A stretch of 64,000 nt of DNA from Geomonas oryzisoli (lineage in GTDB: Bacteria; Desulfobacterota; Desulfuromonadia; Geobacterales; Geobacteraceae), in the NCBI RefSeq assembly GCF_018986915.1, contig NZ_CP076723.1:4182228-4246227 (forward strand), written 5' to 3'. Within the stretch, counting starts at the first letter, position 1. Each line of letters starts with the position of its first letter. Shown here piece after piece: positions 46,508 to 55,623 of this stretch. The notes below the pieces were generated by a model. It saw nothing but the letters and a program-made list of their open reading frames with translations, did not search any database and was not told the origin of the DNA. The position numbers and the translations under genes were made by a program.

Positions 46508-48574
46508 CTAGAATCGTACGTCGAGCAGGCTGTTGACCTCGGTTGTCATATATTTGACCCGGGGTGTTTCCTGACCGTCGTACCCTGCGCCCCTGGCGAA
46601 CCTGGGGGCCTGTTGCTGCTGGTTTCCCCTCTCATCGTTGAGGGGGCCGTTGAACCCGCCACCACCGGTCGAGACGTTGAACCCTTCCATGGTGAGGTTC
46701 TTCCCGGAAAGGGCCTCGCGCAGGGAGTCGAGGTTGCTCATCAAGAGGTCCTTGACCATGCGGTTGTCCGCCTGGACCTCCACGTTGAGCCGGTTGTTGT
46801 CCATGCGGAGCTGGATCTTGAGCTCCCCCAGCTCGCCCGGGTTCAGCCTGATGCTCATCTGGCCGTTCCCCTTGCCGTCGTGGGTCACCACCCCTTCCCG
46901 TACCTGGGAGAGGATGTTTTCGTGCAGGAAGGTCTTGCCGCCGGCAAGCCTGTTTTCACCCGGCACCGCTTCCGCCGGGGTCCCCTGCGCCGTCAATCCC
47001 GCGCCGAGCATCTGGCCGTTCAGGTTTTCCTGCCCTTTCTGGTGCGACTGTCCCTGCTCACCCTGCGCGCCCGACATGTCCCGCACCGCCCCCGGCTCGG
47101 AGACGGAGTTGGCAGTTGCCGTCGTTGCATTCTTGGTGCCGGACACGTCCTCTCCCGAAGGCTTGGATAGGTTCGCCTGCTGGGCCTGTACCGCTTCCCG
47201 CACCTGCTTCCCGGTCACGGTTTCGCCCTGGTGGGCGTCCTTGCGCGGGGATTGCGGAGCCTGCTCCGCCTGTGCCGCCTTATCCTGGGAGACCGCTGCC
47301 GGTTCCCCCTGCTGTTCCGGCTGCACCTTCACCTGGGCCGCACCCGCCTCGGGCTTGGCCTCGCGGACCGTTGCGCCCGTGGTGCCTGCGGCTGCGGCGC
47401 CGGCCGTCTCCGGGGTCGTCTGCGGCTGCGGGGTTGTCCCCTGCAGTGTTGCCGCATCCTGCGTTACGGCCTGGTCCTGCTGGACCGGTGCGCTCTCCTG
47501 CCCGGCCGCTTTTGCTGCGGCAGGGTCGTTTGCCGTCGCGGGCTCGGCCTGCTTCCTGACCGGCATGGCCACGAAGCGTCCCGCTCCGGTTTCTTTCGCC
47601 GCCAGGTGGGCGGCTGCCACGGTCTGGTCGGCCGTTACCGCTGTTTTTGCGGCATCCGGCAGTACCGGGGCTTCCTGTCGCTGCGCTGCGCCCTGAGCCA
47701 CCTGCGCCGGGGGCGTCTCAACCTGCGCTCCTTCTGTCGCGCCCGTCGAAGGGACCACCTGCGCTGCCCCCGGTGCCGGGGAGAGCTGTGCCGCCTCGAC
47801 CTTCTGGCCGGCTTGGCTGCCGGTCGTGCCGGCGGTGGTCTGGTGCTGCGGGTTTTGCTGTTGTACTGCCTGCTGCGGCGGCTCCGGTTGCGCCTGGTCT
47901 GCGCCGGCTGCCGTTTCCGGCGCCGTTGCCTGCTGCGTGCGCTGCTGCAGGGCCTGGAGCCTTTCCAGCGCGGTGGTACCTGCTGCCGCGTTGGTCTCCT
48001 CTCCCCGTGCCGCTACCTTGGTTTCGATCGCGGCCATGGCCACGACCAGCCCGGGGTTTACGTCCGGCTTGACTTCCGGGACCGTCCCGGTTACCGCATC
48101 TGCGGCCTGAGCGACAACCGCGGTTTCCGGTGTTGCCGGCACCGCCTGCTCCGCGCCGGCGTTGTCCGCCACGTTCCCGGCGGCGCCTTCCGCTGCCGTG
48201 TCCTGCGCCGGTGCCGTTTCCTGCTCCGCATCGCCCTTGCGGGCCTCGCGCTTGCCTTCAACCGCCGCCTTGTCGGCAGCCGATGTCCGGACCGCGTGGG
48301 CCGGTTTTTCCTCGCGCGCGGAGCCGGTTTCCTGTGCCTGCGCCGGTCGCGCCTTCTCCTCGGCCTTGGCGGAACGGGAAGCGCCCTTCGCGTTCTGTAC
48401 CGGCGTCGGCCGGGTCGGCGTCGCCGCGGGGTGGTCCGGGGTCTGCCTTCCCTGCAGCAGCTGCTGGAACACCCCCGCACCGGGGGCTGCCGCTGCGTTT
48501 GCCATCCCGGTTTGTGCCGCTGGGGCCGGGATCGCGTCTGGAATGAATGCTGCGTTTTGAACCATCATGTACAT
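46508..48574 (-). CDS. fliK: Flagellar hook-length control protein FliK
   Basis: FliK is the molecular ruler that triggers the FlhB switch. The 688-aa protein has a very long, low-complexity region rich in Ala, Gln, Pro, Thr and Glu (about 20-540), expected to be extended. The conserved C-terminal hook-length domain carries SIRLNPGELGELKIQLRM and VKDLLMSNLDSLREAL. AAGGAGGTGAC precedes the ATG. At almost 690 aa it is long for FliK (E. coli about 375). Identity rests on the C-terminus and on its position before flgD. Confidence 0.9.
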   Translation of the reverse strand: MYMMVQNAAFIPDAIPAPAAQTGMANAAAAPGAGVFQQLLQGRQTPDHPAATPTRPTPVQNAKGASRSAKAEEKARPAQAQETGSAREEKPAHAVRTSAADKAAVEGKREARKGDAEQETAPAQDTAAEGAAGNVADNAGAEQAVPATPETAVVAQAADAVTGTVPEVKPDVNPGLVVAMAAIETKVAARGEETNAAAGTTALERLQALQQRTQQATAPETAAGADQAQPEPPQQAVQQQNPQHQTTAGTTGSQAGQKVEAAQLSPAPGAAQVVPSTGATEGAQVETPPAQVAQGAAQRQEAPVLPDAAKTAVTADQTVAAAHLAAKETGAGRFVAMPVRKQAEPATANDPAAAKAAGQESAPVQQDQAVTQDAATLQGTTPQPQTTPETAGAAAAGTTGATVREAKPEAGAAQVKVQPEQQGEPAAVSQDKAAQAEQAPQSPRKDAHQGETVTGKQVREAVQAQQANLSKPSGEDVSGTKNATTATANSVSEPGAVRDMSGAQGEQGQSHQKGQENLNGQMLGAGLTAQGTPAEAVPGENRLAGGKTFLHENILSQVREGVVTHDGKGNGQMSIRLNPGELGELKIQLRMDNNRLNVEVQADNRMVKDLLMSNLDSLREALSGKNLTMEGFNVSTGGGGFNGPLNDERGNQQQQAPRFARGAGYDGQETPRVKYMTTEVNSLLDVRF

Positions 48575-48666
48575 GTCACCTCCTTTTGCCTGAAATACGG
48601 CTGCGCCGATACACAGCCGGTCGAAATCCGCCGCGGCAAGCGGCGGTTCGCACTGGGGTCAGCCGG

Positions 48667-49164
48667 TCACTTCCCGGCCAGGTTCAGCCTGGTCCACTCC
48701 AGGACCCGGGGCTGGTTGATGAAGGGGATCAGCTTCACGGCGGTCTTCTGGTCCATCTGGTTCAACATCTGGATCACCATCTTCTCGTCCAGCTTGTTGA
48801 GCAGGGTCCCCGCCTCCTCCGGCTTCAGCCCCTTGTAGATCTTGATCATCTTCTTGTAGCGGTCGTCGTCCTGCTTCTTCTTGGCGGTGAGGGCCTCCTC
48901 GATCCCCTTCTTGGCCGCGTTCAGCTCGGCCACCCGGGCGTCCAGCTTGGCGGAGAGCTGGTTCAGGGCCGCTTCCTTGGCGGAGAGCGCCGCCTCCTTC
49001 TGCGCCAGCTGTTGCCGCTTGGCCTCCAGGGCCGCGCTCTCGCTGGACATGCTCCGGGGCGGGTTCTTCACCTCGGCCGCCTGGGCGTTAAAGACCTGCC
49101 GTTCGTTCCATAACAGCGGCAGTGCCACGAGAACCAGCACCAGCGCGCCTATCAGCTTTTTCAC
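48667..49164 (-). CDS. motE: MotE-family flagellar protein (MgtE-N-like domain)
   Basis: The 165-aa protein has an N-terminal membrane anchor (about 4-20) and a long coiled coil (about 42-100, rich in Ala, Lys, Gln and Glu). The C-terminal MgtE-N/FliG-like domain (YKGLKPEEAGTLLNKLDEKM) follows. Such proteins, often called MotE or FliJ-adjacent chaperones, sit in the periplasm and help the stator. It overlaps fliJ by 4 bp and precedes fliK. Confidence 0.8.
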   Translation of the reverse strand: MKKLIGALVLVLVALPLLWNERQVFNAQAAEVKNPPRSMSSESAALEAKRQQLAQKEAALSAKEAALNQLSAKLDARVAELNAAKKGIEEALTAKKKQDDDRYKKMIKIYKGLKPEEAGTLLNKLDEKMVIQMLNQMDQKTAVKLIPFINQPRVLEWTRLNLAGK

Positions 49165-49601
49165 TTATGCCCCCTCCCCTGGACGGCTATCTCGTCCAGG
49201 AAGGCCCGTTCGCGGTTCAACTGCTCCAGTCTCAGGTCCCGCATCTTCTTCTCCTTGAAGACCTCGAGCGCCTTCTTCTCCTTGGCCGCGGCCAGAAGCG
49301 CCTCGCGCTTTTCCTGGACCGCCTTCTCCAGCACCACCAGGCTCTCCCGCAGCTGCTGGATTTCCTGGGCCTTTCTGCGCGAGAAGTCGCCGTAGAGCTG
49401 CAGGTCCTTGGCCTCGATTCCCGCCCTCTGGCGCTGGGTGTATTCCTGCTCCAGCTGCTCCATCATGGACTTTTCATTCTTCAGCCGCTCCCTGGCGCTC
49501 TCGTGCTGCTGCTTCGCCGCCGCGAGTTCCAGCTGGTGCATCTTCTCCACTTCCTTGCGGAACTTGAGCACCTGTTCGAGCCTGAATTCCTGTCCTGCCA
49601 T
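49161..49601 (-). CDS. fliJ: Flagellar export chaperone FliJ
   Basis: The 146-aa protein is predicted to be nearly all helical coiled coil (FRLEQVLKFRKEVEKMHQLE onward), with a high content of Glu, Lys, Gln and Arg. That is the FliJ pattern; FliJ links FliI to the export gate. It lies about 100 bp after fliI. Confidence 0.88.
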   Translation of the reverse strand: MAGQEFRLEQVLKFRKEVEKMHQLELAAAKQQHESARERLKNEKSMMEQLEQEYTQRQRAGIEAKDLQLYGDFSRRKAQEIQQLRESLVVLEKAVQEKREALLAAAKEKKALEVFKEKKMRDLRLEQLNRERAFLDEIAVQGRGHK

Positions 49602-49700
49602 GGCCTACCCCTCCCACCTTCGCTAAAGCTACGGCGGGCAAGCCCTTGCCGCACCGCAACCTCACTGTCATCATGTCCGGCCGCCGCTTCCGGCGGCCCG

Positions 49701-51026
49701 CTAATCGTTCAAACTGCCGACTCCGAAGATACGGGCCAGCGCCTCGATGGATTCCTCGAAGGTGACCTGGTCCGCCACGTCCTGCTTCAGATAGGCGATC
49801 ATCTGATCCATCCGGGATATGGCGAGATCGATCTTTGGGTTGCTGCCGGCCTTGTAGGCGCCGATGTTGATCATGTCCTCGGCCTGCCGGTAGGTGGCCA
49901 GGGTCTCCTTGAACTGCCCCGCCAGCGCCCGGTGCTCGCGGCTGGTCACGTCGCTCATGACACGGCTCGCGCTGTTCAAGAGGTCGATGGGTGGGTAGAT
50001 GTTCCTCGCCGCCAGCTCACGGGTCAGGATGATGTGCCCGTCCAGGATGCTGCGCATGGCGTCGGAGATCGGCTCGTTGAAGTCGTCCCCCTCGACCAGG
50101 ACCGTGTACAGGCCGGTGATGCTCCCCCCCTGGAAGTTGCCGGTCCGCTCCAGAAGCCTCGGCAGGGCGGCGAAGACGCTCGGGGTGTACCCCTTGGTGG
50201 TGGGGGGCTCGCCGATGGCCAGCCCCACCTCGCGCATCGCCATGGCGAAACGGGTGGCGGAGTCCATCATGAGGAGCACCTTCTTCCCCTGGGCCTGGAA
50301 GTACTCGGCGATGGTGGTCGCTATGTAGGCGCCGCGCATCCGGACCAGCGGGGGCTGATCGGAGGTCGCCACGACCACGACCGATTTCCTGAGTCCTTCC
50401 GCCTGCAGGTCCTTCTCGATGAACTCCCTGAGCTCCCGGCCGCGCTCGCCGATCAGGGCGATCACGTTGACGTCGGCCTCGGTGTAGCGGGCGATCATGC
50501 CCAGAAGGGTCGACTTGCCGACGCCGGAGCCGGCCATGATGCCGACCCTCTGCCCCTCGCCGCAGGTCAAAAGACCGTTGATGGCGCGGATGCCGAGGTT
50601 CAGGGGCTTCCTGATCGGGCGCCTTTTCATCGGGTTCACCGGCAGCGCGTAGATGGGATACTCGTCCGCCACCTCGATGGGACCCTTGTCGTCGATCGGC
50701 TCTCCCAGCCCGTCGATGACCCGCCCCAGGAGCGCGGGGCCGACCCCCAGGGCCGCCTTCTCGCGCCGGACCGAGATCACGCTCCCCAGTCCCACGCCGC
50801 GCAACTCGCCAAGCGGCATCAGCAGGGTCTTGTTCTCGCGGAAGCCGACCACCTCGGCAGGAATCGGGGCATGCCCCTCGGAGTGCACCTCGCAGACGCT
50901 CCCCACCGCCGTCTCGGGGCAGTACCCCTCGATGACCAGGCCGACCACCTGGGTCACCTTGCCGTGAAAGCGCACCGGCTTGGCCGCCTCGACCACCGGC
51001 AGGTAGCGTGCCAGATCAATCCCCAC
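49701..51026 (-). CDS. fliI: Flagellum-specific ATPase FliI
   Basis: FliI is the export ATPase. The 441-aa protein has the F1-like domain order with Walker A GIMAGSGVGKSTLLGM (about 162-177), Walker B VLLMMDSATRFAMA (about 247-260) and REVGLAIGEPPTTKGYTPSV. It overlaps fliH by 11 bp. Confidence 0.97.
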   Translation of the reverse strand: MGIDLARYLPVVEAAKPVRFHGKVTQVVGLVIEGYCPETAVGSVCEVHSEGHAPIPAEVVGFRENKTLLMPLGELRGVGLGSVISVRREKAALGVGPALLGRVIDGLGEPIDDKGPIEVADEYPIYALPVNPMKRRPIRKPLNLGIRAINGLLTCGEGQRVGIMAGSGVGKSTLLGMIARYTEADVNVIALIGERGRELREFIEKDLQAEGLRKSVVVVATSDQPPLVRMRGAYIATTIAEYFQAQGKKVLLMMDSATRFAMAMREVGLAIGEPPTTKGYTPSVFAALPRLLERTGNFQGGSITGLYTVLVEGDDFNEPISDAMRSILDGHIILTRELAARNIYPPIDLLNSASRVMSDVTSREHRALAGQFKETLATYRQAEDMINIGAYKAGSNPKIDLAISRMDQMIAYLKQDVADQVTFEESIEALARIFGVGSLND

Positions 51027-51732
51027 TTTCGACGTCCTCCCGCCGCGCGTTCCTCTCCTCGGAGAGCCGGCGCATGATCTCCTCGAGCTGGGCGTCGAGC
51101 CCTGCGTCGATGTTGCCGCGCACCGTCTCCACCAGGCAGCTCGCCGGCCCCAGGGCCGGGTCCTCGCGCAGGGTTATCTTCTTCCGGTCCCGGGAGAGTG
51201 CCTGGAACTGCGGCGAATAGGCCACCACCTGGTACTCCTCCGGGTTCAGCCGCACCACGATCTCACCTTCGTCGGCGGCCAGCTCCACCGCACCGTGCAC
51301 CAGCCCGGCGATCAGCCCCGGGTCCAGGGAGAGCTCGCGCATCATCACCTTGCGTGCGATCATCACCGAGAGCTTCAAAAGGTCCTCCTCGGCGTCGTGC
51401 ATGATCTGCCCCCGCAGCGTGCCGGTGGAGAGAAGCGCCTGGGCCAGCGCCTCGCTCACCTTGGACAGATCCTCCTCGGCCTGCTGCCGCCCCTTTTTCA
51501 TCCCGTCGGCATGCGCCTGCTGGATCCTCCTGAGCGCCTCGTCCTCGGCGATCACGGCGGGAGGGGTCTCTGGTTCCTCCTCCGCCTCGTCCGGCGCGGC
51601 GGTTTCCTCCCCCCCCAGCTGGATGGGGCGAAAGACCTCCTGCCCGACCGGCGGGACCAGTTCGCCCCCCAGCGGCTCCAGCGTGTAGGCCTCGGATTCG
51701 ACCCCTTTCCTGATGATCTTAGACGAGAACAT
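51016..51732 (-). CDS. fliH: Flagellar assembly protein FliH
   Basis: FliH regulates FliI. The 238-aa protein has an acidic variable N-terminus and a helical centre with a GMKKGRQQAEEDL stretch. The C-terminal FliH/YscL domain (ARKVMMRELSLDPGLIAGLV then VVRLNPEEYQVV) follows. It overlaps fliG by 14 bp and fliI by 11 bp. Confidence 0.92.
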   Translation of the reverse strand: MFSSKIIRKGVESEAYTLEPLGGELVPPVGQEVFRPIQLGGEETAAPDEAEEEPETPPAVIAEDEALRRIQQAHADGMKKGRQQAEEDLSKVSEALAQALLSTGTLRGQIMHDAEEDLLKLSVMIARKVMMRELSLDPGLIAGLVHGAVELAADEGEIVVRLNPEEYQVVAYSPQFQALSRDRKKITLREDPALGPASCLVETVRGNIDAGLDAQLEEIMRRLSEERNARREDVESGD

Positions 51733-52711
51733 CTTCCGCCCCGCGACCCGCGATGACCACCTTCCCTTCCTCTTCCATCTTCCGGACGATCTTGATGATC
51801 TCGCTCTGTGCCTTCTCCACGTCCGAGAGGCGTACCGGCCCCATGACCTCCAGGTCCTCCTTGATCATCTCGGCCGCGCGGCTGGAGATGTTGCGGAAGA
51901 TCTTGTCCTTGACCTCGTCCACCGAGGTCTTCATGGCCAGGGTAAGGGTGTCGTTGGAGACCTCCCTCATGATCGACTGGATGGCGCGGTCGTCCAGCTT
52001 GAAGATGTCCTCGAAGGTGAACAGGTGCTTCCTGATCACCTCCGCCAGCGGCGGGTTCATGGTGTCCAGTTTGTCCAGGATCTTCTTCTCGCGGCTTCGG
52101 TCCAGGTGCGCGAACATGTCCACCACCTTCTCCACGCCCCCCACCTTGAAGCGCTGCACCCCGCCCAGGGCGGTCAACTCGACCCGGATCACCTCGTCGA
52201 TCTCGGAAAGGATCTCCGGGGAAACCTGGTCCACCTCGGCGATGCGGATCACCACCTCGGCCTGCAGCTCCTGCGGCAACAGCGCTATGATCTCGCTGGT
52301 CTGCTTGGGCTTCAGCTTGGCCAGTACCACGGCGATGGTCTGCGGGTGCTCCTGGGAGAAGAAGTTGGCGATGGTGCGGGGGTCCATGGTGGAGAGGATG
52401 TCGGCCATGTCGCCGATACCCGAGGTGCGGATCTCCTGCAGCAGGGTCTCGGCGCGCAGCGGCCCAAGGGCCTTCTCCAGGATCTTCTTGACGAACTCCT
52501 CCCCCTGGGAGAAGAACCCGGTTTCCGGGTTGGTGATGTCGGTGAACTCCTCCACCACCGACGCGATCTCCTCGCGCGGGACGTGCCCGAGCTTGGACAT
52601 GCTCTGGCTGATCCGCTTGATATCGCCATCGTCCATGTGTGAGAAGACCTTGGCGGTCGCCTCGGGGCCCAGGTACAAAAGGAGTATGGCGGCCTTCTCG
52701 GCTCCGGTCAT
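51719..52711 (-). CDS. fliG: Flagellar motor switch protein FliG
   Basis: FliG transmits stator torque. The 330-aa protein has three armadillo-like parts, with EHPQTIAVVLAKLKP (about 120-134) and the C-terminal charged torque helix DDRAIQSIMREVSNDTLTLA (about 246-265). The length is typical. It sits between fliF and fliH. Confidence 0.97.
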   Translation of the reverse strand: MTGAEKAAILLLYLGPEATAKVFSHMDDGDIKRISQSMSKLGHVPREEIASVVEEFTDITNPETGFFSQGEEFVKKILEKALGPLRAETLLQEIRTSGIGDMADILSTMDPRTIANFFSQEHPQTIAVVLAKLKPKQTSEIIALLPQELQAEVVIRIAEVDQVSPEILSEIDEVIRVELTALGGVQRFKVGGVEKVVDMFAHLDRSREKKILDKLDTMNPPLAEVIRKHLFTFEDIFKLDDRAIQSIMREVSNDTLTLAMKTSVDEVKDKIFRNISSRAAEMIKEDLEVMGPVRLSDVEKAQSEIIKIVRKMEEEGKVVIAGRGAEDVLV

Positions 52712-52740
52712 GCTGCACCTCTAAAAGTCATCGTTCTCAT

Positions 52741-54312
52741 CTATTCCTTGCGCGCCAGCCAGTTCTGCAGGATCTGGGCAGCCTGGTAGGGGTCCTGCTT
52801 CACCTTCTCCACCAGCTCGATCTGGGTCACCCGCATCTTCTCCTGGGCGATCTTCTGCATCTCCAGCATGTGGGCGTTCTCGGCGTCGTCCTGGATGGGG
52901 AGGAAGGAGGAGGCCGGCTTCTCGCTCTTCAGCGTCTTCAACAGCGGCCGGATCACGAACAGGATCAGGGCCAGGAAGCCCAGGCCGATCAGGCCGTTCT
53001 TGATCAGGGTCTGCACGATGGGGGCGTCGTACCACTTGGGCGCCTCGCCGCCGCTGTCGCCGGTCTCCTGGAAGGGGATGTTGGCCACGGTGACCTGGTC
53101 GCCGCGCTCCGCGTTGAAGCCGACCGCGCTCTTCACCAGGGCCTCGATCTTCTGCATCTCGTCCGGGGTGCGGGGCTGGTACTTGGGCTGCGCGCCCGGC
53201 TTCGCCCCCACCGGGAGGTCGTATTTTCCGTCCACCAGCACCGCCACGGACACCTTGGAGAGCGCTCCCACCGGCTCGATGATGCGGGCCGTGGAACGGC
53301 TCACCTCGTAGTTCAGGGTCTCGTCGGTCTTGGAACCGCCGCCGCTCTGCCCGCCCGCTCCCGGGGGGGTCCGCCCCAGGTTGGTCTGTGCGCCGGGGAC
53401 GCCGGAGGCGGTGGTCGTGGTGCCCCCCTTCTCCTCGCTTCTCTGCTCGCTTCTCACCGCCGCGGACTCGGGGTCGTAACGCTCCTCGTACTTCTCCACC
53501 TGCTTGAAGTCGAAGTTAGCGGTGACGCGGGCCACGCACTTGCCGGAGCCGACCACGCGGTCCAAAAGCGACTGCAGCTTGTCTTCCTGGGTCTTCTCGA
53601 AGTTGCGCTGGGTCTCCTGGCGCGAGCCGGTCAGCTTGCTGGCGGGGTCGGAGGAGGTGTTGCCGGAGAGCATCTTGCCCCGGCTGTCGAGCACGGTCAC
53701 CTGCTCCGGGTCCATTCCCTCGATGGAGGAAGCGACCAGGTGCACGATCCCCTGCACCTCGCCCTCCCTGAGCATCCGGTTCGATTTCATCTTGAGCACG
53801 ACCGAGGCGGTCGCCGGCTTCTCGGCATCCTTGAACAGGGTCTTCTCGGGGATGGCCAGGTGCACCCGGGCCGACTCGACCCCGGCGATCTGCGCGATGG
53901 TGCGGGAGAGCTCGCCCTGCAGGGCGCGCTGGTAGTTCAGCTTCTGCACGAACTCGGTCATGCCGAAGTTCTTGCGGTCGAAGATCTCGTAGCCGACGCC
54001 GCCCCCCTGGGGCAGACCGTCGCTGGCCATGGAGAGCCTCAGGTCGTACACCTTATCCGAAGGGACCAGGATCGCCTTGCCGTCGGCGGCGATCTGGTAG
54101 GGGACCTTCTGCTCTTTCAATTTTTTGACAATCTCGCCGGCGTCGTCGCTGTTGAGGTTGGCGAACAGCGGGCGGTAGTCGGTCTTGTTCGCCACGGTGA
54201 TCAGCGCCGCGAAGGCGAGCAGCGAGGCGAGTGCGACCCCCGCGACGACCATCCGCTTCCCGGTCGACATCGCGAGAAAAGGTTCCAAAAGTTTTTTAAG
54301 CCCTTCCGGCAT
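52741..54312 (-). CDS. fliF: Flagellar MS-ring protein FliF
   Basis: FliF forms the MS ring in the inner membrane. The 523-aa protein has two membrane helices (about 21-40 and 436-455) around a periplasmic YscJ/FliF domain (DRKNFGMTEFVQKLNYQRAL and ESARVHLAIPEK). The C-terminal cytoplasmic tail binds FliG. It lies 17 bp after fliE. Confidence 0.97.
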   Translation of the reverse strand: MPEGLKKLLEPFLAMSTGKRMVVAGVALASLLAFAALITVANKTDYRPLFANLNSDDAGEIVKKLKEQKVPYQIAADGKAILVPSDKVYDLRLSMASDGLPQGGGVGYEIFDRKNFGMTEFVQKLNYQRALQGELSRTIAQIAGVESARVHLAIPEKTLFKDAEKPATASVVLKMKSNRMLREGEVQGIVHLVASSIEGMDPEQVTVLDSRGKMLSGNTSSDPASKLTGSRQETQRNFEKTQEDKLQSLLDRVVGSGKCVARVTANFDFKQVEKYEERYDPESAAVRSEQRSEEKGGTTTTASGVPGAQTNLGRTPPGAGGQSGGGSKTDETLNYEVSRSTARIIEPVGALSKVSVAVLVDGKYDLPVGAKPGAQPKYQPRTPDEMQKIEALVKSAVGFNAERGDQVTVANIPFQETGDSGGEAPKWYDAPIVQTLIKNGLIGLGFLALILFVIRPLLKTLKSEKPASSFLPIQDDAENAHMLEMQKIAQEKMRVTQIELVEKVKQDPYQAAQILQNWLARKE

Positions 54313-54329
54313 GGTATCCCCTTAACCTC

Positions 54330-54635
54330 TTAAACCGGCATCCTCATGATCTCCTGGTACGCCTCGACCGCCTTGTTGCGCACCTGGGTCAGCATCTGGA
54401 AGGAGATGCTGGCCTTTTCCACCGCGAGCATCACCTCGTGCAGCCCCTTGGTCTCGCCGGTGGCGAGCGCCTGGATCGATTGGTCCGCGGCGCCTTGCTG
54501 CTGGTTCACCTTGGAGACCATCTCCTCCAGAAACTTGCCGAAGCCGACGGTTGCGTTGCCCTGCGTCCCCTGGGTCCCCTGGGCGGGAAAAGCCTGGGAG
54601 AGCCCGTCTACCTTGGTAAGTGCCGATATTTCCAT
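54330..54635 (-). CDS. fliE: Flagellar hook-basal body protein FliE
   Basis: FliE connects the MS ring to the rod. The 101-aa protein has the typical C-terminal helices (GLHEVMLAVEKASISFQMLT then RNKAVEAYQEIMRMPV). Length and position between flgC and fliF fit. Confidence 0.95.
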   Translation of the reverse strand: MEISALTKVDGLSQAFPAQGTQGTQGNATVGFGKFLEEMVSKVNQQQGAADQSIQALATGETKGLHEVMLAVEKASISFQMLTQVRNKAVEAYQEIMRMPV

Positions 54636-54651
54636 GTATAACCTCCGTTAC

Positions 54652-55089
54652 CTAGCGCAGCAGGTCGAGCGTCTTCAAAGCCATGCTCTTGGCCGCGTTG
54701 GTCGCCGTGATGTTCGCCTCGTAGCTGCGGCTGGCGGTGATCATGTCCGCCATCTCCTCGACCACGTTGATGTTGGGATAGGCCACGTAGCCGTTGGCGT
54801 CCGCGTCGGGGTGCCCCGGCTCATACTGCAGCCGCGGCGGCCGCTGGTCCTCGTTCACCTGGGTCACCTGGACGCTCCTCGCCTCGTTGGCGCGGGAGAG
54901 CGCCGCGCCGAAGGAGCTCCCCTCCTTGACCGGGGTGGCGGTGAACACCGCGTCCTTGCGGCGGTAGGGTCCCCCTTCCGCGGTCCTGGTGGAATTGACG
55001 TTGGCCAGGTTGGAGGAGATCAGGTTCATCCTGGTGCGCTCGGCGGCAAGCGCCGAGGCGCTGATGTCCATGGAAGTGAAAAAGTCCAT
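54652..55089 (-). CDS. flgC: Flagellar basal-body rod protein FlgC
   Basis: The 145-aa rod protein has the N-terminal motif RMNLISSNLANVNSTRT (about 20-36) and the C-terminal helix EEMADMITASRSYEANITAT (about 111-130). It directly follows flgB, sharing one base. Confidence 0.96.
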   Translation of the reverse strand: MDFFTSMDISASALAAERTRMNLISSNLANVNSTRTAEGGPYRRKDAVFTATPVKEGSSFGAALSRANEARSVQVTQVNEDQRPPRLQYEPGHPDADANGYVAYPNINVVEEMADMITASRSYEANITATNAAKSMALKTLDLLR

Positions 55090-55511
55090 TATAAGGTACC
55101 CCTTATGGCCTGCTTCAGTTCCTCGAACTTCTTGGTGAGGAGCTGCACGCTGGCGTTGTACATGATCTGGTTCTCGGCCAGACGCCCCATCTCGCTCTCC
55201 ATCTCCACGCCGTTGCCGTCAGGCCCCATGTTGCCGGAGTTGAGCTCGACCACGTCGCCCTGCACCTTCTCCAGGGAGGCAGCGGAGCCACCCTTGAGCG
55301 GGATGTGACGCGGGTTGGTCAGGGTGCCGGCGCCGGGTCCCCCCTTGAGGGCGCTTTTGAGCTGCCCCTCGAAGGAGAGGTCGCTGGCCTTGTAGCCCGG
55401 GGTCTCCACGTTGGCCAGGTTGGCCGAGATCATGGTCTGCCGCTTGGCCCTCAGGTCCAGGGTCTTCCCCAACAGTTCGACGGTGTTTCCGAAAATTCCT
55501 TGTACTGGCAT
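55089..55511 (-). CDS. flgB: Flagellar basal-body rod protein FlgB
   Basis: FlgB is a proximal rod subunit. The 140-aa protein starts MPVQGIFGNTVELLGKTLDL and has the rod motif ISANLANVETPGYKA. I start at the ATG at 55511, directly after AAGGAGGATGAG; an in-frame TTG at 55532 would coincide with the transcription start. It is the first gene of the flagellar block, behind a sigma54 promoter. Confidence 0.95.
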   Translation of the reverse strand: MPVQGIFGNTVELLGKTLDLRAKRQTMISANLANVETPGYKASDLSFEGQLKSALKGGPGAGTLTNPRHIPLKGGSAASLEKVQGDVVELNSGNMGPDGNGVEMESEMGRLAENQIMYNASVQLLTKKFEELKQAIRGTL

Positions 55512-55540
55512 CTCATCCTCCTTGGTAGCCAAGCAGCATC

Positions 55541-55556
55541 AGCAAAAGGCGTACCA
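55541..55556 (-). promoter_or_regulatory. Sigma54 promoter of the flgB operon
   Basis: On the minus strand the site is TGGTACGCCTTTTGCT, matching TGGCACG-N4-TTGCW except for one base. GG and GC are separated by 10 nt. The predicted start near 55530 gives a leader of about 20 nt. Confidence 0.85.
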
Positions 55557-55623
55557 CCCACGGCAGATCAATGTTATCGATAGGTTACACTGCGGGAAAA
55601 CAACCAGGTCATCTTTTTGACAG

